From positions 1 to 55,693 of the forward strand of contig NZ_CACVCG010000051.1 of NCBI RefSeq assembly GCF_902729435.1: a stretch of 55,693 nt of DNA, written 5' to 3'. Each line of letters opens with the position of its first letter. The first letter of the stretch is position 1. Under the pieces are notes generated by a model. That model worked only from the letters and a program-made list of their open reading frames with translations. It had not been told where the DNA came from and searched no databases. This document shows positions 39,980 through 49,072 of the stretch, piece after piece. The DNA comes from Magnetospirillum sp. UT-4. Lineage in GTDB: Bacteria > Pseudomonadota > Alphaproteobacteria > Rhodospirillales > Magnetospirillaceae. The position numbers and the translations under genes were made by a program.

Positions 39980-41776
39980 GTGATCGACGCGATCAACATC
40001 GCGGTGCTGGCGGTGGCGGGGCTGGTGACCATCAGCGTCGCCTCGAGCCTGCTGTCGTTCCGCATCGGCGCGCCGCTGCTGCTGGTGTTCCTCGGCATCG
40101 GCCTGCTGGCCGGCGAGGACGGGCTGGGCGGCATCGCCTTCGACGATCTCGGAATCGCCTTCGGGGTGGGCAGCGCCGCCCTGGCGGTGGTGCTGTTCGA
40201 TTCCGGCTTCCACACCTCGGTCAAGAGCGTCCGCCTGGCCGCCCTGCCGGCACTGTCCCTGGCCTCGGTCGGCGTGGTGGTCACCGCCGCCGTGGTGGCG
40301 GTCCCGGCCCATCTGCTGCTGGGGCTGGACTGGCTGCACGGACTGCTGCTGGGGGCCATCGTCGCCTCCACCGACGCCGCTGCGGTGTTCTTCCTGCTGC
40401 GGGTCGGCGGCATCACCGTGCGCGACCGCGTGCGGTCCATCCTGGAAGTGGAATCGGGGTCCAACGACCCCATGGCCATCTTCCTCACCATCGTGCTGGT
40501 GCGCTTCCTGGTCGATCGCGACAGCCATCTCGGCTTCGGCGCCACGGTGGCGCTGGAGCTGGTGCGGGAATTCGGCATCGGCGCCATCGCCGGCTTGGCC
40601 GGCGGCTGGCTGATCGTGCAGGCGGTCAACCGCCTGGGGATCGAGCGCAGCCTGCTGCCCATCGCGGCGCTGTCGCTGGCGCTGATGCTGTTCGCGGCGA
40701 CCGCGCTGGCCGGCGGCTCGGGCTTCCTGGCGGCCTACATCGCCGGCCTGGTCGCCGGCAACTCGCGGCTGGTGGCGCCCGACACCATGCGCCGGTTCCA
40801 GGACGGCGCCATCTGGCTGGCCCAGATCGCCATGTTCCTGACCTTGGGCCTGCTCGCCACCCCGTCCGAATTCCCGCCGCTGATCCTGCCCGCCTTGGCG
40901 GTGGCGGCGGTGCTGATCCTGGTGGCGCGGCCGCTGGCGGTCTGGCTGGGGCTGCTGCCCTTCCGCATGCACAGGAACGAGATCGCCTTCATCTCGTGGG
41001 TGGGTCTGCGCGGCGCGGTGTCGATCCTGCTGGCCATCCTGCCGATGATCGCCGGCATCGAGGACGGGCGGCTGCTGTTCAATGTCGCCTTCCTGGTGGT
41101 GCTGGTGTCGCTGGCGGTGCAGGGCTGGACCATCGCTCCGGTGGCGCGCTGGCTGGGCCAGGTGGTGCCCAGCCGCATCGGCCCGGTGGAGCGCATGGAG
41201 CTGGAGATCCCCGGCGCCCGCCACGAGCTGGTGGCCTACCGCATCGTCCCCGATTCCCTGGTCGCCCACGGCCACCGCCTGCCGCGCTGGGCGACGCCGT
41301 CGCTGGTGGTGCGCGACGGCCGCTCGCTGCTGGGGTCCAGCGTGTCGATCCTGCGGTCCGGCGACATGGTCTGGCTGTTCGCCAAGCCCGAGCGGGTGGC
41401 CCAGCTCGACCGCCTGTTCGCCAGCCCGGCGGTGGCGGCCGAGGCCGACCGCCAGTTCTTCGGCGACTTCCCCATCGACCCCCGCGCCCGCATGGCCGAA
41501 CTGGGCCTGATGTACGGCCTGTGCGTCACCGACGAGGCCAAGGACGTCACCGTGGCGCAATGGCTGCACTGGTCGCTGGGCGGGCATCCGGGAGTCGGCG
41601 ACCGCATCGCCCTGGGCGAGGTCGAACTGATCGTGCGCGCCCTCGACCTGGACGGCGCCATCGCGGAGGTCGGCCTGGCCGCCGAACCCACCCCCATCGA
41701 CAAGCCCAAGCTGCCGTTCCTCGCCTCGGGCGGCGAGCTGCGGGAACGCCTGCGCCGGTGGTTCGGGAGGATGTAG
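39980..41776 (+). CDS. CPA1 potassium/proton antiporter (NhaP2/CvrA type)
   Basis: A 598-residue antiporter. About 12 helices (about 5-390) with PLLLVFLGIGLLAGEDGLGG, AIVASTDAAAVFFLLR (the acidic ion-binding region), ESGSNDPMAIFLTIVLV and ISWVGLRGAVSILLAILP. A C-terminal cytoplasmic TrkA-C-like region (about 400-490) is followed by a second soluble domain (about 495-590), the NhaP2/CvrA arrangement. It likely exchanges K+ for H+. The GTG start at 39980 has a perfect AAGGAGG nine bases upstream. Divergent from the CPA2 antiporter, so the two may be co-regulated from the 74-bp gap. Confidence 0.93.
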   Translation: MIDAINIAVLAVAGLVTISVASSLLSFRIGAPLLLVFLGIGLLAGEDGLGGIAFDDLGIAFGVGSAALAVVLFDSGFHTSVKSVRLAALPALSLASVGVVVTAAVVAVPAHLLLGLDWLHGLLLGAIVASTDAAAVFFLLRVGGITVRDRVRSILEVESGSNDPMAIFLTIVLVRFLVDRDSHLGFGATVALELVREFGIGAIAGLAGGWLIVQAVNRLGIERSLLPIAALSLALMLFAATALAGGSGFLAAYIAGLVAGNSRLVAPDTMRRFQDGAIWLAQIAMFLTLGLLATPSEFPPLILPALAVAAVLILVARPLAVWLGLLPFRMHRNEIAFISWVGLRGAVSILLAILPMIAGIEDGRLLFNVAFLVVLVSLAVQGWTIAPVARWLGQVVPSRIGPVERMELEIPGARHELVAYRIVPDSLVAHGHRLPRWATPSLVVRDGRSLLGSSVSILRSGDMVWLFAKPERVAQLDRLFASPAVAAEADRQFFGDFPIDPRARMAELGLMYGLCVTDEAKDVTVAQWLHWSLGGHPGVGDRIALGEVELIVRALDLDGAIAEVGLAAEPTPIDKPKLPFLASGGELRERLRRWFGRM

Positions 41777-41850
41777 GACCCATGGGGAATGGCGGCCCGC
41801 GCCGCCGCGCCACATATGGCCCCCGGAGGCAAAACCGCCGGGGAGGATCC

Positions 41851-42204
41851 ATGGCCGAGGAATGGCATGCGCCGGTCGAGCGGCTGTCGCGGCGCACCGT
41901 CACCCTGCACCAGGCGATCCGCTCGCTGATGGAGGAGCTGGAGGCGGTGGACTGGTACCGCCAGCGCGCCGACGACTGCACCGATGCCGAGCTGCAGGCG
42001 CTGTTGCTGCACAACATGCGCGAGGAACTGGAACACGCCTCGATGCTGCTGGAATGGCTGCGCCGCGCCGATCCCGACTTCGCCTGGCAGCTCGGGACCT
42101 ATCTGTTCAGCGAAGGCGACATCCTGACCGTCGAGGAACGGGCCGAGGCCGGCAGGCCCCCCGATGATCCGGGACCCGACCATCCGGGGCATTCACCCCG
42201 GTGA
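41851..42204 (+). CDS. encapsulated-ferritin (EncFtn) family protein
   Basis: A 117-residue ferritin-like protein that matches Rhodospirillum rubrum EncFtn as I recall it. LMEELEAVDWYRQRADDCTD and EELEHASMLLEWLRRADPDF carry the ferroxidase residues: Glu29, Glu59 and His62 correspond to R. rubrum Glu32, Glu62 and His65, with Tyr36 for Tyr39. EncFtn forms a decamer that oxidises Fe(II) and passes it into an encapsulin shell. No encapsulin gene is next to it, and the C-terminus (VEERAEAGRPPDDPGPDHPG) lacks an obvious cargo-loading peptide. A GGGAGG site precedes the ATG. It ends overlapping the convergent gene by 12 bases. Confidence 0.9.
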   Translation: MAEEWHAPVERLSRRTVTLHQAIRSLMEELEAVDWYRQRADDCTDAELQALLLHNMREELEHASMLLEWLRRADPDFAWQLGTYLFSEGDILTVEERAEAGRPPDDPGPDHPGHSPR

Positions 42205-42738
42205 GCCGTCCTCGCCCAGACCGGCCTTCTGGCGCGTCGCCGCCACCGCCAGGCGCATGCCGGGCACCGGAATCTCGGCGACGAAGCGGGCCGAGGCCAG
42301 GGTGGCGCGGCGGCGGATGAGCAGGCCCTGGGTGAAGATCAGCACCACCAGATTGACGGCGAAGGCGCCGGCGGCCAAGATCATGGCCGACTGGTGCAGC
42401 GCCCCCATCAGCGGGATGGCGAACAGCAGCGGCACCGCGAAGAACATGAAGGCGTCGCGCCAGCGCTTGGCGCGCACCACCTCGGCCGCCCAGAAGGCCA
42501 CCGGGGACACCCGTACCAGCTCGACCCCGGCCTGGATCACCGCCCGCTGGGCCACCTGGGCATAGGCGCCGGGAAGGTCGTCGAAGCTGCCTTCCAGGTA
42601 AAGGCCGTCGGGATGGGGCATGAAGGTGGCGCGCAGGGGATTGGCCGGCCAGCGCTCGCGCGGCACGTGGGGGCGCACGACCTTGAAGACCTCCAGCGAG
42701 AATTTGGACTGGGCGGTGACGTACTGGACGTCGATCAC
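42193..42738 (-). CDS. membrane protein of unknown function
   Basis: A 181-residue protein. A soluble N-terminal part (about 1-90, IDVQYVTAQSKFSLEVFKVV and PHPDGLYLEGSFDDLPGAYA) is followed by two transmembrane helices (about 97-118 and 122-140) and a basic tail. GTG at 42738 is chosen because AAGGGAAG lies just upstream; an ATG eight codons earlier (42762) is possible. I do not recognise the family. It is convergent with the EncFtn gene (12-base overlap) and divergent from the histidine kinase at 42928. Confidence 0.75.
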   Translation of the reverse strand: MIDVQYVTAQSKFSLEVFKVVRPHVPRERWPANPLRATFMPHPDGLYLEGSFDDLPGAYAQVAQRAVIQAGVELVRVSPVAFWAAEVVRAKRWRDAFMFFAVPLLFAIPLMGALHQSAMILAAGAFAVNLVVLIFTQGLLIRRRATLASARFVAEIPVPGMRLAVAATRQKAGLGEDGSPG

Positions 42739-42927
42739 GGCGCTTCCCTTGCGAAGGTGCATCCCGGCGGCACTATGCCCTTGCGACCCGCGAAAGGGAA
42801 CCCCTTCGCCACCCGTGCGGCCTATTCCGACAGCGGTAGGATGGCCTCCCCCGGATGCCTTCCCCCGCCCGCGGACCGGCAAGGGTAGCATACCCGAACT
42901 GGCCGAACGGAATAAGGGACGTACGCC

Positions 42928-44394
42928 GTGCCGGACCAATCCGCACCTTTCGACGGCGCCGGGACCGCCCCAGGCGGCATTTCGCTGGAGCGCGCGCTGT
43001 TCGACGGCGGTCTGATGGCCGCCGCCTTCGATGCCGATGGCCGCATGCTGATGCAGACGCCGGCGCTGGCCGACCGCCTGGGCGGGGCGCTGGCCGCCCA
43101 GCCGGCGGCTCTGGCCATGGATTCCAGCTGCCTGCGCCGGGCGACCCCGCGGCTGGACGAGGAACGCAATCCCGCCGGGGTGTTCCTGGTCCAGCGCCTG
43201 CCGTCGCTGCGGGGCGGCACCGCCCTGGTGTACCGGGTCTACCTGGAGGTCACCTCGCGCAGCCGCGCCGAGGACGACGTGCTGGTCTCGCGCGAGCTGT
43301 TCCGCAGCATCCTGGATATCGCCGACGACGCCGTGGTCTCCATCGACGAACGCCAGCACATCATCCTGTTCAACCAGGGGGCCGAGCGCATCTTCGGCTA
43401 CCGCGCCACCGAGGTGCTGGGCCAGCCCCTCGACATGCTGCTGCCGCGGCTTGCCCAGGCGCGCCATCAGGACCATGTGGCCGGCTTCCGCGCCTCGCCG
43501 GTGCATGCCCGCCCCATGGGCGAGCGCGGCGGCATCTTCGGCCGGCGTAAGGACGGCAGCGTCTTCCCCGCCGAGGCGTCGATCTCGCGGGTGATGGTGT
43601 GCGGAACGGTCACCTTCACCGCCATCCTGCGCGACGTCACCCGGGCGCGCGAGGCCGAGGAGGCCATCCGCGCCCTCAACGCCGACCTCGAGCACCGTGC
43701 CCTGCAACTGGAGAACGCCAACCGCGAGCTGGAAGCCTTCTCCTATTCGGTCTCCCACGACCTGCGCCAGCCGCTGCGCAGCATCGACGGCTTCAGCCAG
43801 GTGCTGATCGAGGACCATGCCAGCCAGCTGGACCAGACCGCCCGCGACGCCCTGGGGCGCATCCGCGCCGCCAGCCAGCGCATGTCGCAGCTGATCGACG
43901 ACATTCTCGACCTGTCGCGGCTGACCCGCGGCGACCTGCACCGCGGCCCCGTCGATCTCAGCGACATGGCGCGGGCGGTGGTCGCCGACCTGGCGCGCGG
44001 CCAGCCCGGCCGCGCCGCCGTGACCACCGTCGATATCGAGCCCGGGCTGCGCGACGAGGCCGATCCGCATCTGGTGCGGGTGGTGCTGGCCAATCTGCTG
44101 GGCAACGCCTGGAAGTACACCGGGCGCAAGGACCGCGCCCACATCGCCTTCGCCGCCGAGGAGGGGGAGGATGGCAGGCGGATCTATGTGGTGCGCGACG
44201 ATGGCGCCGGCTTCGACATGGCCTATGCCGACAAGCTGTTCGGCGCCTTCCAGCGCCTGCACGGGGTGGCCGAGTTTCCCGGCAACGGCGTCGGCCTGGC
44301 CACCGTGCAGCGCATCATCCACAAGCACGGCGGCGAGGTCTGGGCGGTGGGGCAGCCCGATTGCGGCGCCACCGTGCGGTTCACCCTGCATTGA
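42928..44394 (+). CDS. cytoplasmic PAS sensor histidine kinase
   Basis: A 488-residue kinase with no transmembrane helix. A variable N-terminal region (1-110) precedes a PAS domain (about 122-245: ILDIADDAVVSIDERQHIIL, GAERIFGYRATEVLG, GRRKDGSVFPAEASIS). A short coiled coil leads to HisKA with His277 in SVSHDLRQPLRSIDGF. The ATPase shows LLGNAWKYTG, DDGAGFDMAYADKLFGAF and GNGVGLATVQRIIHKHGG. It is of the bacteriophytochrome-like kinase class that usually pairs with a short receiver, and such a receiver follows 10 bp downstream. GTG start with AAGGGA upstream. Confidence 0.93.
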   Translation: MPDQSAPFDGAGTAPGGISLERALFDGGLMAAAFDADGRMLMQTPALADRLGGALAAQPAALAMDSSCLRRATPRLDEERNPAGVFLVQRLPSLRGGTALVYRVYLEVTSRSRAEDDVLVSRELFRSILDIADDAVVSIDERQHIILFNQGAERIFGYRATEVLGQPLDMLLPRLAQARHQDHVAGFRASPVHARPMGERGGIFGRRKDGSVFPAEASISRVMVCGTVTFTAILRDVTRAREAEEAIRALNADLEHRALQLENANRELEAFSYSVSHDLRQPLRSIDGFSQVLIEDHASQLDQTARDALGRIRAASQRMSQLIDDILDLSRLTRGDLHRGPVDLSDMARAVVADLARGQPGRAAVTTVDIEPGLRDEADPHLVRVVLANLLGNAWKYTGRKDRAHIAFAAEEGEDGRRIYVVRDDGAGFDMAYADKLFGAFQRLHGVAEFPGNGVGLATVQRIIHKHGGEVWAVGQPDCGATVRFTLH

Positions 44395-44404
44395 CGAGGA
44401 CGTC

Positions 44405-44830
44405 ATGACCCTGAAGCCGATCCTGCTGGTCGAGGACAACCCCGACGACGAGGAACTCACCCTGCGCGCCCTTCGGAAGAACAACATCCAGAACGAGGTG
44501 GTGATCGCCCGCGACGGCCCGCAGGCACTGGAGCACCTGTTCGGCGCCGATGGCGCCGTCGGCGTGGGCCCGGCCGTGGTGCTGCTGGACCTCAAGCTGC
44601 CCAAGCTCGACGGCATCGAGGTGCTGCGCCGCATCCGCGCCGACCACCGCACCCGCCTCACCCCGGTGGTGATCCTGACCTCGTCGCGCGAGGAGCAGGA
44701 CCTGATCGCCGGCTACGAGCTGGGGGCCAACAGCTACATCCGGAAACCGGTCGATTTCGTCCAGTTCAGCGAAGCGGTCCGTCACCTCGGCCTCTACTGG
44801 CTGATCATCAACGAGCCGCCGCCGGTCTGA
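44405..44830 (+). CDS. single-domain response regulator (Rcp1-like)
   Basis: A 141-residue stand-alone receiver. It begins ILLVEDNPDDEELTLRALRK; the phosphoacceptor is Asp62 in VLLDLKLPKLDGIEVL; switch residues lie in VVILTSSREEQD and the lysine in SYIRKPVDF. The NPDDEELT start and the LYWLIINEPPP tail are typical of Rcp1-type receivers that partner phytochrome-like kinases. It follows the kinase by 10 bp and precedes the hybrid kinase by four, so the three form one operon. There is no output domain. Confidence 0.94.
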   Translation: MTLKPILLVEDNPDDEELTLRALRKNNIQNEVVIARDGPQALEHLFGADGAVGVGPAVVLLDLKLPKLDGIEVLRRIRADHRTRLTPVVILTSSREEQDLIAGYELGANSYIRKPVDFVQFSEAVRHLGLYWLIINEPPPV

Positions 44831-44834
44831 GCCC

Positions 44835-46319
44835 ATGGCCCAATCCCTGCGCGTGCTGGTGGTCGACGATTGCGAGGATGACGCCCTGCTGCTGGTGCAC
44901 CGGATCCGCGCCGCCGGCTACCGGGTCGAGCACGCCTGCGTCTGCACCGCGGTGGACATGGCCACCGCCCTGGCCCAGGGCGACTGGGATGTGGTGGTGA
45001 GCGACGTCCGCATGCCCGGCTTCGGTGCCGCCGGCGCCCTCGAGCTGTACAAGACCGCCGGCGGCTGCTGCCCGTTCATCGTGGTGTCGGGGGTCATCAC
45101 CGAGGAGGCCGCGGTCACCCTGCTGAAGGCGGGGGCGCACGATTTCGTGCTGAAATCCAACCTCGCCCGCCTGGTGCCGGCCATCGAGCGCGAGCTGCGC
45201 GAGGTCGAGGGACGCCGTGCCCGCCAGGCCATCGAGCGGGCGCTGCGGCTGTCCGAGGAACGCTACGCCCTGGCCGCCAAGGGGGCCAATGACGGGTTGT
45301 GGGACTGGGACCTGGACAGTGGCCGGGTGTTCTATTCGCCGCGCTGGCACCAGATGCTGGGGCTCGCGGAAGGGCAGGCCGCCGCCACCATCACCGCCTG
45401 GCTGGACCGCGTCCATCCCGACGACCTGGGGGGCGTGCGCGGCGTGCTGGAGGAGCACCTGAACGGCGCCAGCAACCAGTTCTCGGCCGAGCACCGCCTG
45501 CGCGACGCCGCCGGCCGCTGGCGCTGGATGCTGGCCCGCGGCATGGCGGTGCGCGACGAGGGGCGGCCGCGCCGGGTGGTGGGGTCGCTCACCGACACCA
45601 CCCTCTACCGCGAGGCGGTGGAGGCCTCGGACCGCGCCCTGGCCGCCAAGGTCCGCTTCCTGGCGGCGGCCAGCCACGATCTGCGCCAGCCGGTGCAGGC
45701 GCTGTTCTGCTTCAGCGCGGTGCTGGGCGACGCCCTGGGCGGCCACCCGGCGGCGCCGGTGGTGGCGGAACTGGACGGCGCCCTGTCCGGCCTGAAATCG
45801 CTGCTGGATTCCCTGCTCGACGTCTCCAGGATCGATGCCGGGCTGATTTCCCCGGCGCGGGAGCGCTTCCCGCTGTGCCGCCTGACCGACGCCCTGGCCG
45901 CCGAGATCGCGCCGCTGGCCGAACGGAAGGGCCTGGGCTTCCGCTATCTGCCCTGCCACGGCATGGTCGATACCGACCCGGTGCTGCTGGGCCGCATCCT
46001 GCGCAACCTGCTGGCCAATGCCCTGAGCTACACCGAGCGCGGCCGCATCCTGATGGGATGCCGGCGGCGCGGCGACCGGGTGGCGGTGGTGGTGGCCGAT
46101 ACCGGCATCGGCATCGCCGGCGACCAGCGCCGCCAGATCTTCGAGGAGTTCTACCAGATCGCCAACACCGAGCGCGACCGCCGCAAGGGCCTGGGCCTCG
46201 GCCTGTCCATCGCCCAGCGCCTGGCCGGCCTGCTGGGCGCCCGCATCGATGTCGCCTCGACCCCCGGCCGCGGCTCGTGCTTCAGCGTGATCCTGCCGTT
46301 CATACCGCCCGGCCAATGA
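44835..46319 (+). CDS. receiver-PAS-histidine kinase hybrid
   Basis: A 494-residue protein with the order receiver (1-125, Asp57 in VVVSDVRMPGFG), PAS/PAC (about 140-265, ERYALAAKGANDGLWDWDLD, FSAEHRLRDAAGRWRWMLAR), HisKA (His281 in AAASHDLRQPVQALF) and ATPase (LLANALSYTERG, ADTGIGIAGDQRRQIFEEF, GLGLGLSIAQRLAGLLGA). The receiver at the N-terminus suggests its kinase output is set by phosphorylation from another kinase, most simply the one encoded two genes upstream. It is cytoplasmic, without transmembrane helices. Third gene of the sensory operon. Confidence 0.93.
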   Translation: MAQSLRVLVVDDCEDDALLLVHRIRAAGYRVEHACVCTAVDMATALAQGDWDVVVSDVRMPGFGAAGALELYKTAGGCCPFIVVSGVITEEAAVTLLKAGAHDFVLKSNLARLVPAIERELREVEGRRARQAIERALRLSEERYALAAKGANDGLWDWDLDSGRVFYSPRWHQMLGLAEGQAAATITAWLDRVHPDDLGGVRGVLEEHLNGASNQFSAEHRLRDAAGRWRWMLARGMAVRDEGRPRRVVGSLTDTTLYREAVEASDRALAAKVRFLAAASHDLRQPVQALFCFSAVLGDALGGHPAAPVVAELDGALSGLKSLLDSLLDVSRIDAGLISPARERFPLCRLTDALAAEIAPLAERKGLGFRYLPCHGMVDTDPVLLGRILRNLLANALSYTERGRILMGCRRRGDRVAVVVADTGIGIAGDQRRQIFEEFYQIANTERDRRKGLGLGLSIAQRLAGLLGARIDVASTPGRGSCFSVILPFIPPGQ

Positions 46320-46359
46320 CCGTGCCCACCGGAAGGGGCATGCCGGGCACCACCTGAAA

Positions 46360-46446
46360 CGTCGTCCCCGCGAAGGCGGGGACCCAGGGGGTGCGCCGAC
46401 ATCGTTTCCGCGACTCCTGGGTTCCCGCCTGCGCGGGAACGACGGC
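46360..46446. repeat. dispersed intergenic repeat with two hairpins
   Basis: Two hairpins, GTCCCCGC/GCGGGGAC (46364-46382) and GTTCCCGC/GCGGGAAC (46421-46440), lie as halves of a larger inverted repeat, with CCCAG on one side and CTGGG on the other. I recognise this layout as a very common proteobacterial intergenic repeat (its translation reads VPAQAGTQ or VPAFAGTT). It sits between the convergent hybrid kinase and chemoreceptor genes. Confidence 0.85.
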
Positions 46447-46475
46447 GATATTCCGTGACGAACCGTTTTTCAGTC

Positions 46476-48959
46476 TCACCCCAGCTTCAGGGCCATGCGC
46501 ACCGCCCCCCAGTGGCGGCCCGCCACGGTGATCGGGGCGTCCAGCTCCTTCAGCAGCACGAAGACCCCGCCGCCCATGTCGCGGCAATAGGTCTGCGCCA
46601 GGTGTGGCTTGGCGTTGCGTGCCGCCAGGATGCCGGCGCGGTCGTCGAAGACGCGGCGGTTGCGGCCGTGGGCGGCGTTCCAGACCGGATCGTCGGGGCG
46701 CTGCGGCTCGGAATATTTGCGGTTATGGGCGGCGATGTAGCCGGAGCGGTCGGTGGCGCAGCAGAAGACGATGCGCGGATCGCGCTCCAGCGGCGGCTCG
46801 ATGACCGCCGGGAACAGGCGCTCGACCAGTTCGGTGTGGCGGGCCATGACCTGCTGCGGATCGGTGCCGGGGATGGCTTCGTACTCGATGTCGAAAAGGG
46901 AATCGGGCTCGATCTCGCGATTGCGCACCGCGCCGTCGAGCAGGCGCGACAACCGTTCGCCCAGGTCCTTGACCAGCACGATGTATTCCTTGTCGGCGTC
47001 GGCGACGCGGTCGATCTCGCGCAGCAGCGCCTTCTGCACATGGCGGCCCATGTCGTCGAAACGGACGTGCAGGCCGATGATGCTTTCCGACAGCATGCGG
47101 GCGCGGATGGCGCCCACCTTCTCCAGTTCGATCACCGCTTCGGTGGCGGTGGGGCGGTCGTGGCCGGCCAGCACCAGCAGCGCGCCGTTCTCGGAGATGT
47201 CGCCGGTGAAGCCGCTGAAGGTCTGGCCGCCGAAATCGGCGGTGAAGCGCAGCGCCACCGGGACGCGGCCGGCATGGCGGCGGTCGCCGCCGTAGGACGA
47301 GCGCAGGATGATCCCCAGCCGCCGCTGCAGCGAGGCGATGTCGCGGTTGACCAGACCGGTGAGGTCGGTGACCTTGTGGGCGATGGCGTTGGTCTGTTCG
47401 GCCGAGCCGGTCACCGCGCGCACGTTTTCGGCGACGGCGCTGGTATGGTCGGCGGCCTGCACCGCGCTGGCCATGATCTCGGCGGTGGCGGCGCGCTGTT
47501 CCTCGGCGGCGCGGGCGACCTCGGCGCCGACGGCGTCGATGTCGCGGATGGTGGCGGCCACCGCCTGCACGGTCTCCACCGTGTCGTCGGTGGTGCGGCC
47601 GATCTCGACGGCATGGGTGTTGACGTCGGAAATGCCGTCCTCGGTCTGGCGGGCCAGGCCCTTGACCTCCTCGGCCACCACCGCGAAGCCCTTTCCCGCC
47701 TCGCCGGCCCGGGCGGCCTCGATGGTGGCGTTCAAGGCCAGCATGCGGGTCTGGGCGGCGATGCCCTGGATCAGGGCGACGACGCCGCCGATGCGGGTCG
47801 CCGCCTCGGACAGGCCGGCGACGTTGGCGGTGGCGGAATCGGCGCGGCGGCGCGCCTCCTCGGCCAGTTGCGACGAACCGGCCACCTGGGCCAGGATTTC
47901 GCGGCTGGACGCCTCCAGCTCCTCGGTGGCGCTGGCCACGGTCTGGACGTTGCCGGCGGTGGTGTCCACCGCCTGCGACACCGCCTGGGCGGCGGCGGTC
48001 AGTTCGCTGGCCACCTTGAGCAGCTGCACCGCCGATTCGCCCAGGCGGTGCGACTGGATCGAGATGTCGCCGACGGTGTCCTGGATCTCGCCTTCCAGCA
48101 CCTCGGTCAGCGACAGCATCTCGCGCTTCAGGTGGGCCTCGGCGCGGCGGTTGATCTCGGCCCGCTCCTCGATGCCGTAGGCCAGGCGGGCCTTCATGGC
48201 GCGCAGCATGGAACTGGTGGAGACGAATTCGGGGGTGGCCTCGGGCGGGATGTCGTGGCGCAGGTCGCCGCTGGCGATGGCGGCGAAATGGCCTTCCATG
48301 CGGGCCAGCGGCGCCGTGACGCTGGCGATCAGGGTGCGCCCCAGCAGCCAGGCGACCACGGCGCCGGCCGCCAGCGCGCCCAGTCCGGCGGGTGTCGCCA
48401 GCCCCAGCCAGCCGACCGCCGCCGCCAGCCCCAGCAGCGCCGCCAGCAATCCGTAGACGTGGCCCTGCAGGCCGGCGGCCAGGCGCCGCAGGCGGGCGCC
48501 GGTGCCGGTGCGCAGCACCACGCCCTCGGCCAGGGCGACGTCGCCGGCGCGGCCCTCGCGGATGGCGGCGTAGAGGGCGTCGGCGGCGGCCACCTGCTCG
48601 CGCGCCGGCTTGCTGCGCACCGAGACGTAGCCCACCGTCTCGCCATTCTCCATCAGCGGCGTGACGTTGGCCTGCACCCAGTAGAAACCGCCGTCCTTGG
48701 TGCGGTTCTTGACCACCCCCTCCCACGGCCGGCCGGCTTTGACGGTGGTCCACAGATCGGCGAAGGCGACGGCGGGCATGTGGGGGTGGCGCAGGATGTT
48801 GTGGGGTGCCCCCAGCAACTCCTGCTCGGAATAACCGCTGATCTCGACGAAGGCGGCGTTGACGAAGGTGATGCGGCCGGCCAGGTCGGTCTTGGAGACG
48901 ATCAGGCTGTCGTCGTCCAGCATCACCTCGGTGTCGGTGATGGGTTCGTTGACCCGCAT
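46476..48959 (-). CDS. PAS-containing methyl-accepting chemotaxis protein with PilZ domain
   Basis: An 827-residue receptor. Domains in order: Aer-like PAS (about 15-115, [34 protein letters not shown]), two transmembrane helices (about 167-208), HAMP-like linker, MCP signalling domain (about 300-545, with the hairpin tip region [20 protein letters not shown]), a PilZ domain (about 555-650, [23 protein letters not shown]) that should bind cyclic di-GMP, and a C-terminal sensory-type domain ([29 protein letters not shown]). It probably drives redox or energy taxis modulated by c-di-GMP. No che genes are adjacent. Confidence 0.93.
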   Translation of the reverse strand: MRVNEPITDTEVMLDDDSLIVSKTDLAGRITFVNAAFVEISGYSEQELLGAPHNILRHPHMPAVAFADLWTTVKAGRPWEGVVKNRTKDGGFYWVQANVTPLMENGETVGYVSVRSKPAREQVAAADALYAAIREGRAGDVALAEGVVLRTGTGARLRRLAAGLQGHVYGLLAALLGLAAAVGWLGLATPAGLGALAAGAVVAWLLGRTLIASVTAPLARMEGHFAAIASGDLRHDIPPEATPEFVSTSSMLRAMKARLAYGIEERAEINRRAEAHLKREMLSLTEVLEGEIQDTVGDISIQSHRLGESAVQLLKVASELTAAAQAVSQAVDTTAGNVQTVASATEELEASSREILAQVAGSSQLAEEARRRADSATANVAGLSEAATRIGGVVALIQGIAAQTRMLALNATIEAARAGEAGKGFAVVAEEVKGLARQTEDGISDVNTHAVEIGRTTDDTVETVQAVAATIRDIDAVGAEVARAAEEQRAATAEIMASAVQAADHTSAVAENVRAVTGSAEQTNAIAHKVTDLTGLVNRDIASLQRRLGIILRSSYGGDRRHAGRVPVALRFTADFGGQTFSGFTGDISENGALLVLAGHDRPTATEAVIELEKVGAIRARMLSESIIGLHVRFDDMGRHVQKALLREIDRVADADKEYIVLVKDLGERLSRLLDGAVRNREIEPDSLFDIEYEAIPGTDPQQVMARHTELVERLFPAVIEPPLERDPRIVFCCATDRSGYIAAHNRKYSEPQRPDDPVWNAAHGRNRRVFDDRAGILAARNAKPHLAQTYCRDMGGGVFVLLKELDAPITVAGRHWGAVRMALKLG

Positions 48960-49046
48960 GATGCCCCCCCGAAGATAGCCCGGCGAGGCCTCTATAACAG
49001 AAGGTCAAAACAGGAGTACGAACGGGATGTGAACGAGCTGTGACAC

Positions 49047-49067
49047 CCCGCCAAAACGTGTGGCGGG
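49047..49067. terminator. weak hairpin after the 49073 gene
   Basis: Seven-bp stem CCCGCCA/TGGCGGG with a seven-base loop, just beyond the stop of the minus-strand gene. It has no T-run, so termination is only possible. Confidence 0.35.
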
Positions 49068-49072
49068 AGGGA

